A stretch of 64,000 nt of DNA from Pseudomonas mangiferae (lineage in GTDB: Bacteria > Pseudomonadota > Gammaproteobacteria > Pseudomonadales > Pseudomonadaceae): positions 1-64,000 of the forward strand of contig NZ_VJOY01000014.1 of NCBI RefSeq assembly GCF_007109405.1, written 5' to 3'. Every line of letters begins with the position of its first letter. The stretch's first letter is position 1. Below, one piece after another: positions 1 through 8,487 of the stretch. Below the pieces are notes generated by a model. It had not been told where the DNA came from. It did not search any database and worked only from the letters and a program-made list of their open reading frames with translations. A program made the translations under genes and the position numbers.

Positions 1-1817
1 GTGGCGGGCGGCGGCGGGGCCGCGTCGGGTTTCTGCCACCAGGTGAACAGGCCGGGGTCGTACAAGGGCGGCTGGGGTGGCCGCTCCAGCCGGTTCCAGT
101 AGGCGATGCGCCAGCTGTCCAGGAAGTAGCTGGGCACCACGTAGTGGCCCCATAGCAGTACCCGGTCCAGGGCCCGGGCGTGAATGATCAGGCTGTGCCG
201 CGAATCGGCGCGGATCAGGCCTTCCACCAGGGTATCGATGGCCGGGTCGCGCAGGCCGATGAGGTTGCGGCTGCCGGGGCTGTCGGCGCTGCGGGAATGC
301 CAGAATTCCAGCTGTTCGTTGCCCGGGGAGTTGGACTGCGGCCAGATGGCGGAGGCCATGTCGAAGTCCCGGGAGCGTATCCGGTTGATGTACTGGGACA
401 CGTCCACCTTGCGGATCTGCAGCTCGATACCCAGCTCCGCCAGGTTGCGTTTGAACGGCAGGATGACCCGCTCCAGGTTGGCCTGGGCGAGGAGGAACTC
501 GAACACCAGGGGGTTGCCGTCCGGGCCCACCATGCGGTCGTTCTCGATGCGGTAGCCGGCGTCCAGCAATAGCCGGTAGGCGTGCCGCATCTGCTCGCGG
601 ACGATGCCGCTGCCGTCGGTGACCGGCGGCGAGAAGGGCTGGCTGAACACCTCGTCCGGAATGCGGCCGCGCAGGGGTTCCAGCAGCTTGAGTTCCTCGG
701 CGTCCGGCAGCCCGGTGGCGGCCATCTCCGAGTTCTCGAAGTAGCTGCGGGTGCGCTTGTAGGAGCCGAAGAACAGCTGCTTGTTGGCCCATTCGAAGTC
801 GAACAGGCAGGCGATGGCCTCGCGCACCCGGCGGTCTTGGAACATCGGCCGGCGCAGGTTGAAGGTGAAAGCCTGCATGCCCGCCGGGTTGTGGTTGGGC
901 AGGCTGACCTGGCGGAAGCGGCCGGCGCGCAGGGCCGGGCTGTCGTAGCCGGTGGCCCAGTCCTTGGCGGAGTACTCCTGGTTCAGGTCGAACTGGCCGG
1001 CCTTGAAGGCTTCCAGCGCCACTGACATGTCCCGGTAGTAGTCCACGGTGATGGCGTCGAAGTTGTAGTAGCCGCGGGCCACCGGCAAATCCTTGGCCCA
1101 CCAGTCCTTCACCCGCTCGAAGCGCACCGAGCGCCCCGGCTCGAACGCGGCGACCCGGTAGGGGCCGCTGCCCACCGGCGGCTCCAGGGTCGAGCGACCG
1201 AAGTCGCGATCCTTCCAGGCGTGCCGGGGCAGCACCTGGATCTGCCCGAGGATCAGCGGCAGCTCGCGGTTGCCCGGCGCCTTGAAGTCGAAGCGCACCT
1301 TGCGCGCGTCCTCGGCGATCACCTGGGCGACGTCGGCGTAGTAGTGGCGGAACATCGGGTCGCCGTGCTGCATCAGCTGTTCGAAGGTGAACACCACGTC
1401 GTCGGCGGTCACCGGCGTGCCGTCGTTGAAGCGTGCCTTGGGGTTGAGGTAGAAGCGCACCGAGCCGTTGTCCGGCGCCTTCTCGATCTTTTCCGCCAGC
1501 AGGCCGTACTCGGTGAAGGGCTCGTCCGGCGAATGGAAGGTCAGGGAGTCGTAGACCAGGCCCATCTGGTCGGCCGGGTTTCCCTTGGGGATGAAGGTAT
1601 TGAAACTGTCGTAGCTGCCGAAGGCCGCCAGCCGCAGCAGGCCGCCCTTGGGCGCGTCCGGGTTCACGTAGCCGAAATGGCTGAAGCCGGCCGGGTATTT
1701 CGGCGGCTCGTCGTACAGGGTCAGCGCGTGGCGCGGCTCGGCGGCGGCCAGCCCGGCCATCCCCAGCAGCAGGACGGCGCAGGCCCGCCGGCAGAAACTC
1801 CGCAGGGCGAGGGTCAT
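1..1817 (-). CDS. Periplasmic peptide/microcin-type ABC transporter binding protein (SBP family 5, YejA-like), 3' end cut by window
   Basis: The reading frame on the minus strand starts at ATG 1815-1817 and runs off the left edge after 605 codons. YejA-type proteins are about 600 residues, so only a few C-terminal residues are probably missing. Residues 1-25 form a signal peptide (Arg-rich start, hydrophobic LLLGMAGLAAA stretch). The body has the family 5 landmarks: an F-x-S-F-N-x-F region near residue 45, FNDGTPVTADDVVFTFE-like text near 120, and a C-terminal WR.AYWNR stretch. It should capture oligopeptides or microcin C-like cargo in the periplasm for an ABC importer, whose permease genes would lie left of the window. 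A GGAGAT ribosome site sits 8 bases upstream of the ATG. The family is sure; the ligand is not. Confidence 0.85.
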   Translation of the reverse strand, partial: MTLALRSFCRRACAVLLLGMAGLAAAEPRHALTLYDEPPKYPAGFSHFGYVNPDAPKGGLLRLAAFGSYDSFNTFIPKGNPADQMGLVYDSLTFHSPDEPFTEYGLLAEKIEKAPDNGSVRFYLNPKARFNDGTPVTADDVVFTFEQLMQHGDPMFRHYYADVAQVIAEDARKVRFDFKAPGNRELPLILGQIQVLPRHAWKDRDFGRSTLEPPVGSGPYRVAAFEPGRSVRFERVKDWWAKDLPVARGYYNFDAITVDYYRDMSVALEAFKAGQFDLNQEYSAKDWATGYDSPALRAGRFRQVSLPNHNPAGMQAFTFNLRRPMFQDRRVREAIACLFDFEWANKQLFFGSYKRTRSYFENSEMAATGLPDAEELKLLEPLRGRIPDEVFSQPFSPPVTDGSGIVREQMRHAYRLLLDAGYRIENDRMVGPDGNPLVFEFLLAQANLERVILPFKRNLAELGIELQIRKVDVSQYINRIRSRDFDMASAIWPQSNSPGNEQLEFWHSRSADSPGSRNLIGLRDPAIDTLVEGLIRADSRHSLIIHARALDRVLLWGHYVVPSYFLDSWRIAYWNRLERPPQPPLYDPGLFTWWQKPDAAPPPPA

Positions 1818-2169
1818 CGAGCGATCTCCGAAGAACGGGGCACGACGCGCCGCCCGCCGCAAAGGCGTGGCATCGAAAGCGGTCGGCGGGGGCGCATCAG
1901 CGCGAGGGGCGGTGGGGAACGGTGCGGGGCGAGGCGAGCGGGCGAGGGGACGCAAGGCGGACGGGCCGGTTATCACGGAGGTACAGGGCGGACGTGATCA
2001 AATCGTTCTCTCCTCGTGCTGCCGATCGCGGCGGGCCCGGGCGCGAGGGCCCGGAACGCCAGTTTGCCGGGTACAGTAACAGCTTGTATCCCCTCGAAAA
2101 AGCCGGTGCGATGGGTAGCCCGTGCCATCATTTTGGCTACACTGCGGGAAAGCGATCGAGGGGATCAAT
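1818..2169. other. Divergent intergenic region, no gene seen
   Basis: These 352 bases separate the binding-protein gene (minus) from the HDOD gene (plus) and must hold both promoters. I found no convincing -35/-10 pair, no coding frame with family similarity and no strong hairpin. A TACACT hexamer at 2138-2143 is the best -10 candidate for the plus-strand gene, but it lacks a matching -35. Confidence 0.4.
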
Positions 2170-3600
2170 GTGGTTACGCGTACCCATGGGTTGCAGTCAT
2201 GGATCGATCGTCTCAACCAAGCCGAATTACCCGCACTGGCGGCGGTAGTCCATGACCTCCAGCGCCTGACCTCGGAACACAGCGCTTCGGTGCAGCAGCT
2301 GGCGGATGTGCTGCTGCGCGATGCGACCCTAACCTCCAAGGTGCTGCGGGTCGCCAACAGTGCCCACTACAACCCGGCCCGCGAGCCCATTCGCACCCTG
2401 TCCCGTGCCATCGTGCTGATCGGCTTCGATACGGTGCGCGCCATCGGCGTATCGGTGTGCCTGGTGGACGGCCTGCTGGGCAAGGCGCCCCGGGAGCAGC
2501 TGACCGCGCTGCTGGCCCGCGCCTTCCATGGCGCGGTGCAGGCGCGGACCATCGCCGGCTACGTACTGGGCCGGCAGCAGGAAGAGGTGTTCATCGCTGC
2601 GCTGCTCAAGGACCTGGGCGAACTGGCGTTCTGGGGCTGCGCCGGCAGCCAGGCGGACGACCTGGCGGCTGCCCTGGCGGAGCCGGGGGTGGACGTGGAG
2701 GCGACGGTCCGGGACCGGCTCGGCACCGGCTTCCGCCAACTGACCCAGGGCCTGGCCAAGAGCTGGGGGCTGGGCGGCACCGTCGGCCTGGCGCTGACCG
2801 GCCACCCGGGCGATTCCGCCTCAGACGCCGTGCAACTGGGCGGGCAGATCGCCCAGCTGGCCCTGGACGGCTGGGACACCCCGGCCATGGCCGAGCAACT
2901 GGAGCGGATGGCGGCCTTCATCGGCGTGGAGCCGGACCAGGCCTTGCAACTGGCGCTGGCCGGCGCCGACGAGGCGGTGCGGGTTGCCGCCACCTTCGGC
3001 GCCGAGCAGCTGGTGCCGTTGATCCCGACCCGCGACCTGACCCCAGGCCGCGCGCGCCGGGCGGCCCAAGTCCCACGCCTGGACACCGACACCCTGAGCC
3101 AGACGCTGCACGAACTGGGCCTGGCCGCGGCCCGGCAGGACGCTCCCGGGCGCATCCTCGACCTGCTGCTGCAGGGCCTGCAGCGCGGGGCCGGCCTGGA
3201 GCGGGTGATGGTGGCGGTGCTGGCGGACGGCCAGCGGCGCTTCCGTGCCAAGCAGGTGGCCGGCGAGGACACCGGCGACTGGCTGGAGCGCTTCGAACTG
3301 CCGGTGCAGTCGCCGGAGCAGCCGCACTTGTTCGACTACGTGGTGCGCAGCCGCGAGCCGTTGTGGATGGGGACGCCTGCCAGCTGCACCCTGAACGACC
3401 TGGTCACCCGGCCGATGCGCCAGTGGTTCGGCCCGGGCATGTTCTTCGTCGCACCGCTCATGGCCGGCACCCGGACGGTCGGGGTGCTGTACGCCGATGG
3501 CCGGCCTTCGGGGCGGGTGCTGCGGAACGAGCAGTTCGTCGCCTTCCGCCACCTGTGCAAGGCGGCGGGGCGGGCCTTGGAGGCCTTGACCCGGCGGTGA
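2170..3600 (+). CDS. HDOD domain signalling protein with C-terminal GAF-like region
   Basis: I chose GTG 2170 because GAGGGG lies just upstream (2159-2164) and the HDOD domain starts right after; an upstream GTG at 2122 is in frame but lacks a ribosome site. The product is 476 residues. Residues 15-215 match an HDOD domain: alpha-helical text with LRDATLTSKVLRVANSAHYN and a later IVLIGFDTVRAIG segment. The usual HD dyad position reads LLKDLGELAF instead of LLHDIG, so hydrolase activity is unlikely, as is common in HDOD proteins. The last 170 residues (LILDLLLQGLQRG ... VGVLYADGR) look like a GAF-type sensor. Such proteins usually act as scaffolds in c-di-GMP, motility or stress signalling. 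The specific role is unknown. Confidence 0.8.
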   Translation: MVTRTHGLQSWIDRLNQAELPALAAVVHDLQRLTSEHSASVQQLADVLLRDATLTSKVLRVANSAHYNPAREPIRTLSRAIVLIGFDTVRAIGVSVCLVDGLLGKAPREQLTALLARAFHGAVQARTIAGYVLGRQQEEVFIAALLKDLGELAFWGCAGSQADDLAAALAEPGVDVEATVRDRLGTGFRQLTQGLAKSWGLGGTVGLALTGHPGDSASDAVQLGGQIAQLALDGWDTPAMAEQLERMAAFIGVEPDQALQLALAGADEAVRVAATFGAEQLVPLIPTRDLTPGRARRAAQVPRLDTDTLSQTLHELGLAAARQDAPGRILDLLLQGLQRGAGLERVMVAVLADGQRRFRAKQVAGEDTGDWLERFELPVQSPEQPHLFDYVVRSREPLWMGTPASCTLNDLVTRPMRQWFGPGMFFVAPLMAGTRTVGVLYADGRPSGRVLRNEQFVAFRHLCKAAGRALEALTRR

Positions 3601-3660
3601 GGGCGGGTGGTGTGGTGCCTTGCCGGCCGCGCCTTGCCGGCCGCGTCGCTGACGCGTCTC

Positions 3661-3744
3661 GCCGACCGCACCGACTGGCCGTACCTGACTGGCCATGCCC
3701 AACTGGCCGTACCTGACCGGCCGCACCTGACCGGCCCTGTCGTC
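3661..3744. repeat. 14-bp imperfect tandem repeat, five to six units
   Basis: Units CTGGCCGTACCTGA (3675-3688 and 3703-3716), CTGGCCATGCCCAA (3689-3702), CCGGCCGCACCTGA (3717-3730) and more diverged flanking units at 3661-3674 and 3731-3744 follow each other with an exact 14-base period. The array lies between the convergent ends of the HDOD gene and mltD. Confidence 0.75.
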
Positions 3745-3822
3745 AGATAGCGCGGGTCATCAGCCGACCGGCGATCTTCGCCGGCACCACGCTGGGTCGC
3801 CTGGAAGGGGTATTCGAAGGGG

Positions 3823-5457
3823 TCAGCGGCTGCCGAGCCGGAGGGTCAGGGTCTGGCCCGGCTTGAGGGCGTGGCCGCTGCGGGGGTTCCAGTTGCGCAG
3901 GTGCTGCATCTCGACGTTGAAGCGCTTGGCGATCAGGTACATCGAGTCGCCTTCCCGCACCTTGTAGTAGGTGACGTCTTCGCGCCGGGTGCTGGTCGCC
4001 GCGGGCTTGGCCGCCGCCGGCGCCTTGTCCGCGCTTGCCAGCATCACGCTGGGCGCCTTGCCCGCCGGCGCCTGCAGCTGCAGCACCTGGCCGGTCTTCA
4101 GGGCGTTGCCGGAGAGTCTGTTCCAGCGCTGGATATCCTTCACGTCGACGTTGTTGACCTTGGCGATCTGCCAGAGGTTGTCGCCGTTGCGCACCGTGTA
4201 GGCACGGGCCGTGGGGCGGGAAACCGAAGCGCTGCTGGCCAGGGCGCGGCTCACCGACGGTTCGCTGAGCCGCGGGGCGCCCGCCGACATCGGCACGCTC
4301 AACTGCTGGCCGACCCGCAGGCGGTTGCTGCTCAGGTCGTTGATGCTGCGCAGGGTCGCCACCGGCACCCCGTAGCGGCCGGCGATCCGGTCCAGGGTGT
4401 CGCCGCGGCGGACCCGGTACTGCTGCCAGTCCGGCACGTCCTCGGGTTTCATGCTGGACAGGCTGGTGGCCAGCAGGCCGGCCTTCTGGGTCGGCACCAG
4501 CAGGTGCTGCGGGCCGTCCAGGGTGATGCGCTTCTTGAATGCCGGGTTGAGCTGGTACAGCTCGTCTTCCTCGATGTTGGCCAGCGCCGCGACGCGGGAC
4601 AGGTCCAGGCGCTGCTTGCACTCCACCACTTCGAAGTAGGGTTCGTTGGCGATGGGGTTGAGGTTCACCCCGTAGGCCACCGGCGACAGCACCAGTTGCG
4701 ACAGGGCCAGCAGCTTGGGCACGTAGTCCTGGGTTTCCTGGGGCAGCGCCAGGTTCCAGTAGTCGGTGGGCAGGCCGAGTTTCTGGTTGCGCTCGATGGC
4801 CCGGCTCACCGTGCCTTCGCCGGCGTTGTAGGCGGCCAGGGCCAGCAGCCAGTCCCCGTTGAACATGTCGTGCAGGCGCGACAGGTAGCTCAGGGCGGCG
4901 TTGGTGGACGCGGTGATGTCGCGCCGGCCGTCGTACCAGTTGGTCTGGCGCAGGTTGTAGTAACGGCCGGTGGAGGGGATGAACTGCCACAGCCCCACTG
5001 CATCGCTGCGGGAATAGGCAAAGGGGTTGTAGGCGCTCTCGATCACCGGCAGCAGGGCCAGCTCCAGGGGCATGTCCCGCTCTTCGAGGCGCTCCACCAC
5101 GTAGTGGATGTACAGGCTGCCGCGGCTGCTGGCGTTCTCGATGAAGGAGGGGTTGCCGACGAACCACAGCCGCTGGCGCTCGATGCGCGGGTTGGTGCCG
5201 ATCTCGCCCTGCAGCTGGAAGCCCAGGCGCATGCGTTCCCAGATGTCCTGGGGCGGCTGCGGCGCCAGCTTGGGTTGTACCCGGATCACTGGCTGGCGGG
5301 GCACCTGGACGGTCAGGTCGCGTACCGGGGTCTGGTTCTCCGGCTGCCCCCCGGTGCTCTGGCAACCGGCGAGCAAGGCGGTGAGGGCCAGGACGAGCGC
5401 GGGTGAAATGCGCCCCAAAGCGTCTAAATCAAGGGTTTTAGGCGACGTTGGAGGCAT
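3823..5457 (-). CDS. mltD: Membrane-bound lytic murein transglycosylase D with three LysM domains
   Basis: MltD cleaves the MurNAc-GlcNAc bond of peptidoglycan to give 1,6-anhydro muropeptides, acting from the outer-membrane inner face. The 544-residue product (ATG 5455-5457; an upstream TTG at 5481 is less likely) begins with a lipoprotein signal ending LAGC, with Cys32 as lipidation site. A family 1 lytic transglycosylase domain spans about residues 105-230; the catalytic Glu is about residue 140 in PVIESAYNP, followed by GLWQFIP and AYNAGEGTV motifs. Three LysM domains follow at about 347-389, 420-461 and 497-544, each with a G-D-[TNS]-[LM] core, for glycan binding. It lies beside gloB, as in other pseudomonads. 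Intact and confident. Confidence 0.96.
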   Translation of the reverse strand: MPPTSPKTLDLDALGRISPALVLALTALLAGCQSTGGQPENQTPVRDLTVQVPRQPVIRVQPKLAPQPPQDIWERMRLGFQLQGEIGTNPRIERQRLWFVGNPSFIENASSRGSLYIHYVVERLEERDMPLELALLPVIESAYNPFAYSRSDAVGLWQFIPSTGRYYNLRQTNWYDGRRDITASTNAALSYLSRLHDMFNGDWLLALAAYNAGEGTVSRAIERNQKLGLPTDYWNLALPQETQDYVPKLLALSQLVLSPVAYGVNLNPIANEPYFEVVECKQRLDLSRVAALANIEEDELYQLNPAFKKRITLDGPQHLLVPTQKAGLLATSLSSMKPEDVPDWQQYRVRRGDTLDRIAGRYGVPVATLRSINDLSSNRLRVGQQLSVPMSAGAPRLSEPSVSRALASSASVSRPTARAYTVRNGDNLWQIAKVNNVDVKDIQRWNRLSGNALKTGQVLQLQAPAGKAPSVMLASADKAPAAAKPAATSTRREDVTYYKVREGDSMYLIAKRFNVEMQHLRNWNPRSGHALKPGQTLTLRLGSR

Positions 5458-5555
5458 TGGTCGAGGGCACTTGCTCGGCAAAAAGGTCGGGCGATTCTAG
5501 GAACCGACCTGGGGAGGGTCAAGTTTTGCCCGCCCTTGCCGAGCCAAAGCGGCCC

Positions 5556-6335
5556 TCAGAAGGTGTCCTTCCAGTGCCTCAAGGCCGCGAAAACCGCGCT
5601 GCCGTCGCGCTCCCGGCTGCCTTCCCGTTCGTCGATTTTCTGCCGGACGGCATCCACGTCCGTGCGCAGGAAGGGGTTGGTGGCCCGTTCTTCGTCCAGG
5701 CGCGACGGCAGGCTGATGGAACCCCGTTCGCGCAGGGCCGACACCGCCTCGAAACGGGCCGCCAGCGCCGCGTTGTCCGGCTCCACGGCCCGGGCGAAGC
5801 GCAGGTTGCTCAGGGTGTACTCGTGGGCGCAGTACACGCCGGTGGCCTCCGGGAGCGCGGCGAGCCGCGACAGCGAGTGGTGCATCTGCTCCGGCGTGCC
5901 TTCGAACAGTCGCCCACAGCCACCGGCGAACAGGGTGTCGCCGCTGAACAGCAGCGGGCGCTCGGCGTTCGCGTGGTAATAGGCGATATGTCCGGCGGTG
6001 TGGCCGGGCACGTCGATCACCTCGAAGGCCAGGCCCAGCACCTCCAGGCGGTCGCCGTCCGCCAGGGCCCGGTCGCGCACGGGGATGCGCTCGCCGGCCG
6101 GCCCGTGCACGGTGGCGCCAGAGGCCTCCTTGAGCGCGGCGACGCCGCCCACGTGGTCGTGGTGGTGGTGGGTGACGAGGATATCGCCCAGCTGCCAGCC
6201 GGGGTGGGCGGCCAGCCATTCCAGTACCGGCCCGGCGTCGCCGGGGTCGACCACCGCACAGCGGCGGCTGGCGGGGTCCTGCAACAGCCAGATGTAGTTG
6301 TCGGAAAAGGCGGGCAGGGCATCAATCTGTATCAT
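5556..6335 (-). CDS. gloB: Hydroxyacylglutathione hydrolase (glyoxalase II)
   Basis: GloB hydrolyses S-D-lactoylglutathione to D-lactate and glutathione, the second step of methylglyoxal detoxification in the cytoplasm. The 259-residue protein has the metallo-beta-lactamase metal motif T-H-x-H-x-D-H at residues 55-61, a metal-binding GHTAGH at about 112-117, a bridging Asp in SGDTLF and a late His in AHEYT. The C-terminal substrate-binding domain (NPFLRTD ... AALRHWKD) is typical of class II glyoxalases. It is divergent from the methyltransferase gene, and 98 bases lie between it and mltD. Confidence 0.96.
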   Translation of the reverse strand: MIQIDALPAFSDNYIWLLQDPASRRCAVVDPGDAGPVLEWLAAHPGWQLGDILVTHHHHDHVGGVAALKEASGATVHGPAGERIPVRDRALADGDRLEVLGLAFEVIDVPGHTAGHIAYYHANAERPLLFSGDTLFAGGCGRLFEGTPEQMHHSLSRLAALPEATGVYCAHEYTLSNLRFARAVEPDNAALAARFEAVSALRERGSISLPSRLDEERATNPFLRTDVDAVRQKIDEREGSRERDGSAVFAALRHWKDTF

Positions 6336-6582
6336 GGCAGGCTCGTCGGTCCGGTGGCGGATGCCGCGACGTCGCGCGGCTGGTTAAATGGGCGACCGCT
6401 CCCGAGCGGGCCGGGTTCCCGTCGATCGCCGTGCGCCGGTTCGGGACTTGGGTCCCGGTGTCCATCGAGGAAAGAGGTACGAACGCCATGCCGTACGACA
6501 GCCTTCCCGCGTTTTTGCTGTTCCCGGCGCATAGGTGCCGGATTATGGCGTCGCCTGGCCCGCGCCGCAGCAGGTACCGCCC

Positions 6583-7344
6583 ATGAACGAGCCGTTCGCC
6601 GAGGCCGATGCCGCCTGGCTGGAGATGACCGGCCGCGCCCGCGACTGGTTCGCCGGCCCCCTGGGGAGCCTGCTGCGGGCCGAGGCGCAGCGGCTGCTGG
6701 AGGAGGAACTGTCGCGGTACTTCGGCGGTTATCTGGTGCACTATGGCCCGCCCGCGGAGCGCCCCGCCGGCGCCCGCCAGATCCAGCGCAGCGTGCACCT
6801 GGGCGCGCCCCTGCCAGGGGTGGAGATCGCCTGCGAGGAGCACGCCTGGCCCCTGGGCGAGCATGCCGCCGATGTGGTGGTGCTGCAGCACGGCCTGGAC
6901 TTCTGCCTGTCGCCCCACAGCCTGCTGCGGGAGGCCGCCCGCAGCGTACGGCCCGGCGGCCACCTGCTGATCCTTGGCATCAACCCCTGGAGCACCTGGG
7001 GCATGCGCCATTACTTCGCCCGGGACATCTTCCGCGAGGCCCGTTGCATCGCCCCCGGACGGGTCAGCGACTGGCTGCGGCTGCTGGGCTTCGCGCTGGA
7101 GAAACGCCGCTTCGGGTGCTATCGTCCGCCGCTCGCGTCGCCGGCCTGGCAATCCCGCCTGGCCCGGCTGGAAACGTGGGGCGCCGCCGCCCAGGCGCCC
7201 GGCGCCGGCGTCTACCTGCTGGCGGCGCGCAAGCTGGTGGTGGGTCTGCGGCCGCTGCGCCAGCCGCGCCGCGAAAGCATGGGCAAACTGTTGCCGCTGC
7301 CGGTGGCCAAGGTGTCCCGCCGCGATTCGAAACACGAGGTCTGA
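6583..7344 (+). CDS. Class I SAM-dependent methyltransferase-like protein
   Basis: The start at ATG 6583 is preferred over an in-frame GTG at 6535. The product is 253 residues. It keeps the later part of a methyltransferase fold: ADVVVLQHGLDFCLSPHSLLRE followed by RPGGHLLILGINPWSTWG (about residues 95-145), the post-motif region typical of methyltransf_11 proteins. The glycine-rich SAM motif I is weak (LGAPLPGVEIACEE), so activity is uncertain. It ends directly against rnhA: its TGA is followed at once by the rnhA GTG, so the two are very likely co-transcribed. The same pair is conserved in Pseudomonas. The substrate is unknown. Confidence 0.75.
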   Translation: MNEPFAEADAAWLEMTGRARDWFAGPLGSLLRAEAQRLLEEELSRYFGGYLVHYGPPAERPAGARQIQRSVHLGAPLPGVEIACEEHAWPLGEHAADVVVLQHGLDFCLSPHSLLREAARSVRPGGHLLILGINPWSTWGMRHYFARDIFREARCIAPGRVSDWLRLLGFALEKRRFGCYRPPLASPAWQSRLARLETWGAAAQAPGAGVYLLAARKLVVGLRPLRQPRRESMGKLLPLPVAKVSRRDSKHEV

Positions 7345-7782
7345 GTGAGCGACAAGGTCGAGGTCTACACCGACGGAGCCTGCAAGGGCAATCCCGGCCG
7401 CGGTGGCTGGGGAGCGGTACTGGTCTACAAGGGCGTCGAGCGCGAACTCTGGGGCGGCGAACCGATGACCACCAACAACCGCATGGAACTGATGGCGGCC
7501 ATCCAGGCCTTGACGGCCCTGAAGCGTTCCTGCCAGGTGAAACTGGTCACCGACTCCGAATACGTCATGCGCGGCATCCAGGAATGGATGCCCAACTGGA
7601 AGAAACGCGGCTGGAAGACCGCCGCCAAGCAGCCGGTGAAGAATGCCGACCTCTGGCAGCGCCTGGACGAGGAAGTCGCCCGGCACCAGGTGGAATGGCA
7701 ATGGGTGCGTGGCCACGCCGGCCACCCCGGCAACGAGCGGGCCGACATGCTCGCCAACCGCGGCGTGGCCGAGCTGCCATAA
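7345..7782 (+). CDS. rnhA: Ribonuclease HI
   Basis: RNase HI removes the RNA strand of RNA-DNA hybrids during replication and repair. The 145-residue protein starts with GTG immediately after the preceding stop codon. The four catalytic acids are all in place: Asp10 ([11 protein letters not shown]), Glu48 (NNRMELMAA), Asp70 (VTDSEYV) and Asp134 (NERADMLAN). His in [11 protein letters not shown] is also kept. In P. aeruginosa dnaQ follows directly on the same strand; here dnaQ appears only 14 kb later, at 21935. Confidence 0.97.
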   Translation: MSDKVEVYTDGACKGNPGRGGWGAVLVYKGVERELWGGEPMTTNNRMELMAAIQALTALKRSCQVKLVTDSEYVMRGIQEWMPNWKKRGWKTAAKQPVKNADLWQRLDEEVARHQVEWQWVRGHAGHPGNERADMLANRGVAELP

Positions 7783-8215
7783 CGCATCCGGATGTCCCCG
7801 GCCGGTGCGGCCGGGCGTGATCGAATTCTTTTTATTGGTTCGAACCGCTGGCTGGCGAATGTCGCGCCTGGGTGCCTCCAGGCGCTGCCGGATGCACCGT
7901 CCCGCTGGGCCATGCGCCGAATGCCGGCGCTTCTGCACGATCGCAGGCTTCCCGACTCGCCTATTGGGCAACTTTTAGTCAACAGCCGCCTGTGCTCATT
8001 ACCGCTCGCCCGGTTTTCACCTCGGCTGCAGGTGCCGAGTCGTTCCAGCTCGAGCGTCCAGCGCCTTGGCTTTCGCCATCCCCTCGAATTCCCTTTTCGA
8101 CAGCCCACTGCCTGGCTGAGAGGGTGCCCGAAGAGGTGAGCCGCCGAGTGGCTCACCTGGAGTCGCTGGCGTTCAAAAGCATCGCCCAACCGGCGGCTGG
8201 AATTCAGCGGCGCCC
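7783..8215. other. Non-coding stretch at the left edge of the accessory block
   Basis: About 430 bases after rnhA hold the hairpin noted above and no gene I can support. Small open frames exist on both strands, but none shows a family motif or a good ribosome site. Base composition is lower in GC than the flanking backbone genes. This is where gene order departs from rnhA-dnaQ. Confidence 0.5.
7797..7815 (+). terminator. GC-rich hairpin after rnhA
   Basis: CCCGGCCG and CGGCCGGG pair over 8 bases with a GTG loop, 15 bases after the rnhA stop. A short T5 run follows at about 7830 rather than directly after the stem, so this is a plausible but not textbook terminator. Confidence 0.45.
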
Positions 8216-8245
8216 TTGCCCTCCGCTTTTTTGTCTTCCTATACT
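8216..8245 (+). promoter_or_regulatory. Sigma70-type promoter for the ParD-like/map pair
   Basis: TTGCCC (8216-8221) and TATACT (8240-8245) are 18 bases apart, 30 bases ahead of the ParD-like start codon. Confidence 0.55.
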
Positions 8246-8248
8246 TCA

Positions 8249-8263
8249 TATATGGAACATATA
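8249..8263 (+). promoter_or_regulatory. Perfect inverted repeat, candidate autoregulatory operator
   Basis: TATATG-GAA-CATATA is a perfect 6-base inverted repeat with a 3-base centre. It lies just after the -10 box and before the GGAGAG ribosome site of the ParD-like gene. Ribbon-helix-helix antitoxins commonly repress their own operon by binding such short palindromes, so this is a reasonable operator candidate. Confidence 0.5.
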
Positions 8264-8274
8264 CGGAGAGTAGT

Positions 8275-8487
8275 ATGGGCATCGTGAACATTGACGACGA
8301 CCTCCACGACAAGCTGCGCAAGGCGTGCCTGGTGTCGTACCGCTCCATCAACGCGCAGGCGGCGTTCTGGATCAGGATCGGCATGTTGTGCGAGATGAAT
8401 CCGACCCAGAGCTTCAACGCGATCATCGCCCAGGAACTGCGCGCCGTTGGCATCGCGCCCGAGGCCGGCGAGGTGGCGTTGCCATGA
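8275..8487 (+). CDS. ParD-like ribbon-helix-helix family protein
   Basis: This 70-residue protein starts MGIVNIDDDLHDKLRKA, the beta strand plus first helix of a ribbon-helix-helix fold, and continues SINAQAAFWIRIGMLCEMNP, the second helix of the ParD-like (PF11903-type) family. GGAGAG lies 6 bases upstream of the ATG. Its last codons overlap the following methionine aminopeptidase gene by the sequence ATGA, which implies translational coupling. No ParE-type toxin is next to it. It may be a DNA-binding autoregulator of this two-gene operon; antitoxin function is inferred from the family name only. Confidence 0.75.
   Translation: MGIVNIDDDLHDKLRKACLVSYRSINAQAAFWIRIGMLCEMNPTQSFNAIIAQELRAVGIAPEAGEVALP

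Noticed and set aside
2138..2153. Sigma54-like GG...GC spacing before the HDOD gene
   Set aside because: The GG to GC distance is 7 rather than 10 bases.
3871..5406. Long open frame opposite mltD
   Set aside because: It is the antisense shadow of a clear mltD gene in high-GC DNA; its translation is Val/Gly/His-rich without any domain.
7837..7846. GGTTCGAACC resembling a tRNA T-loop
   Set aside because: No acceptor stem, anticodon arm or CCA context can be drawn around it.
8110..8160. CTGAGAGGGTGCCCG resembling the start of a TPP riboswitch (thi box)
   Set aside because: The second conserved half of the thi box is absent and no thiamine gene follows.
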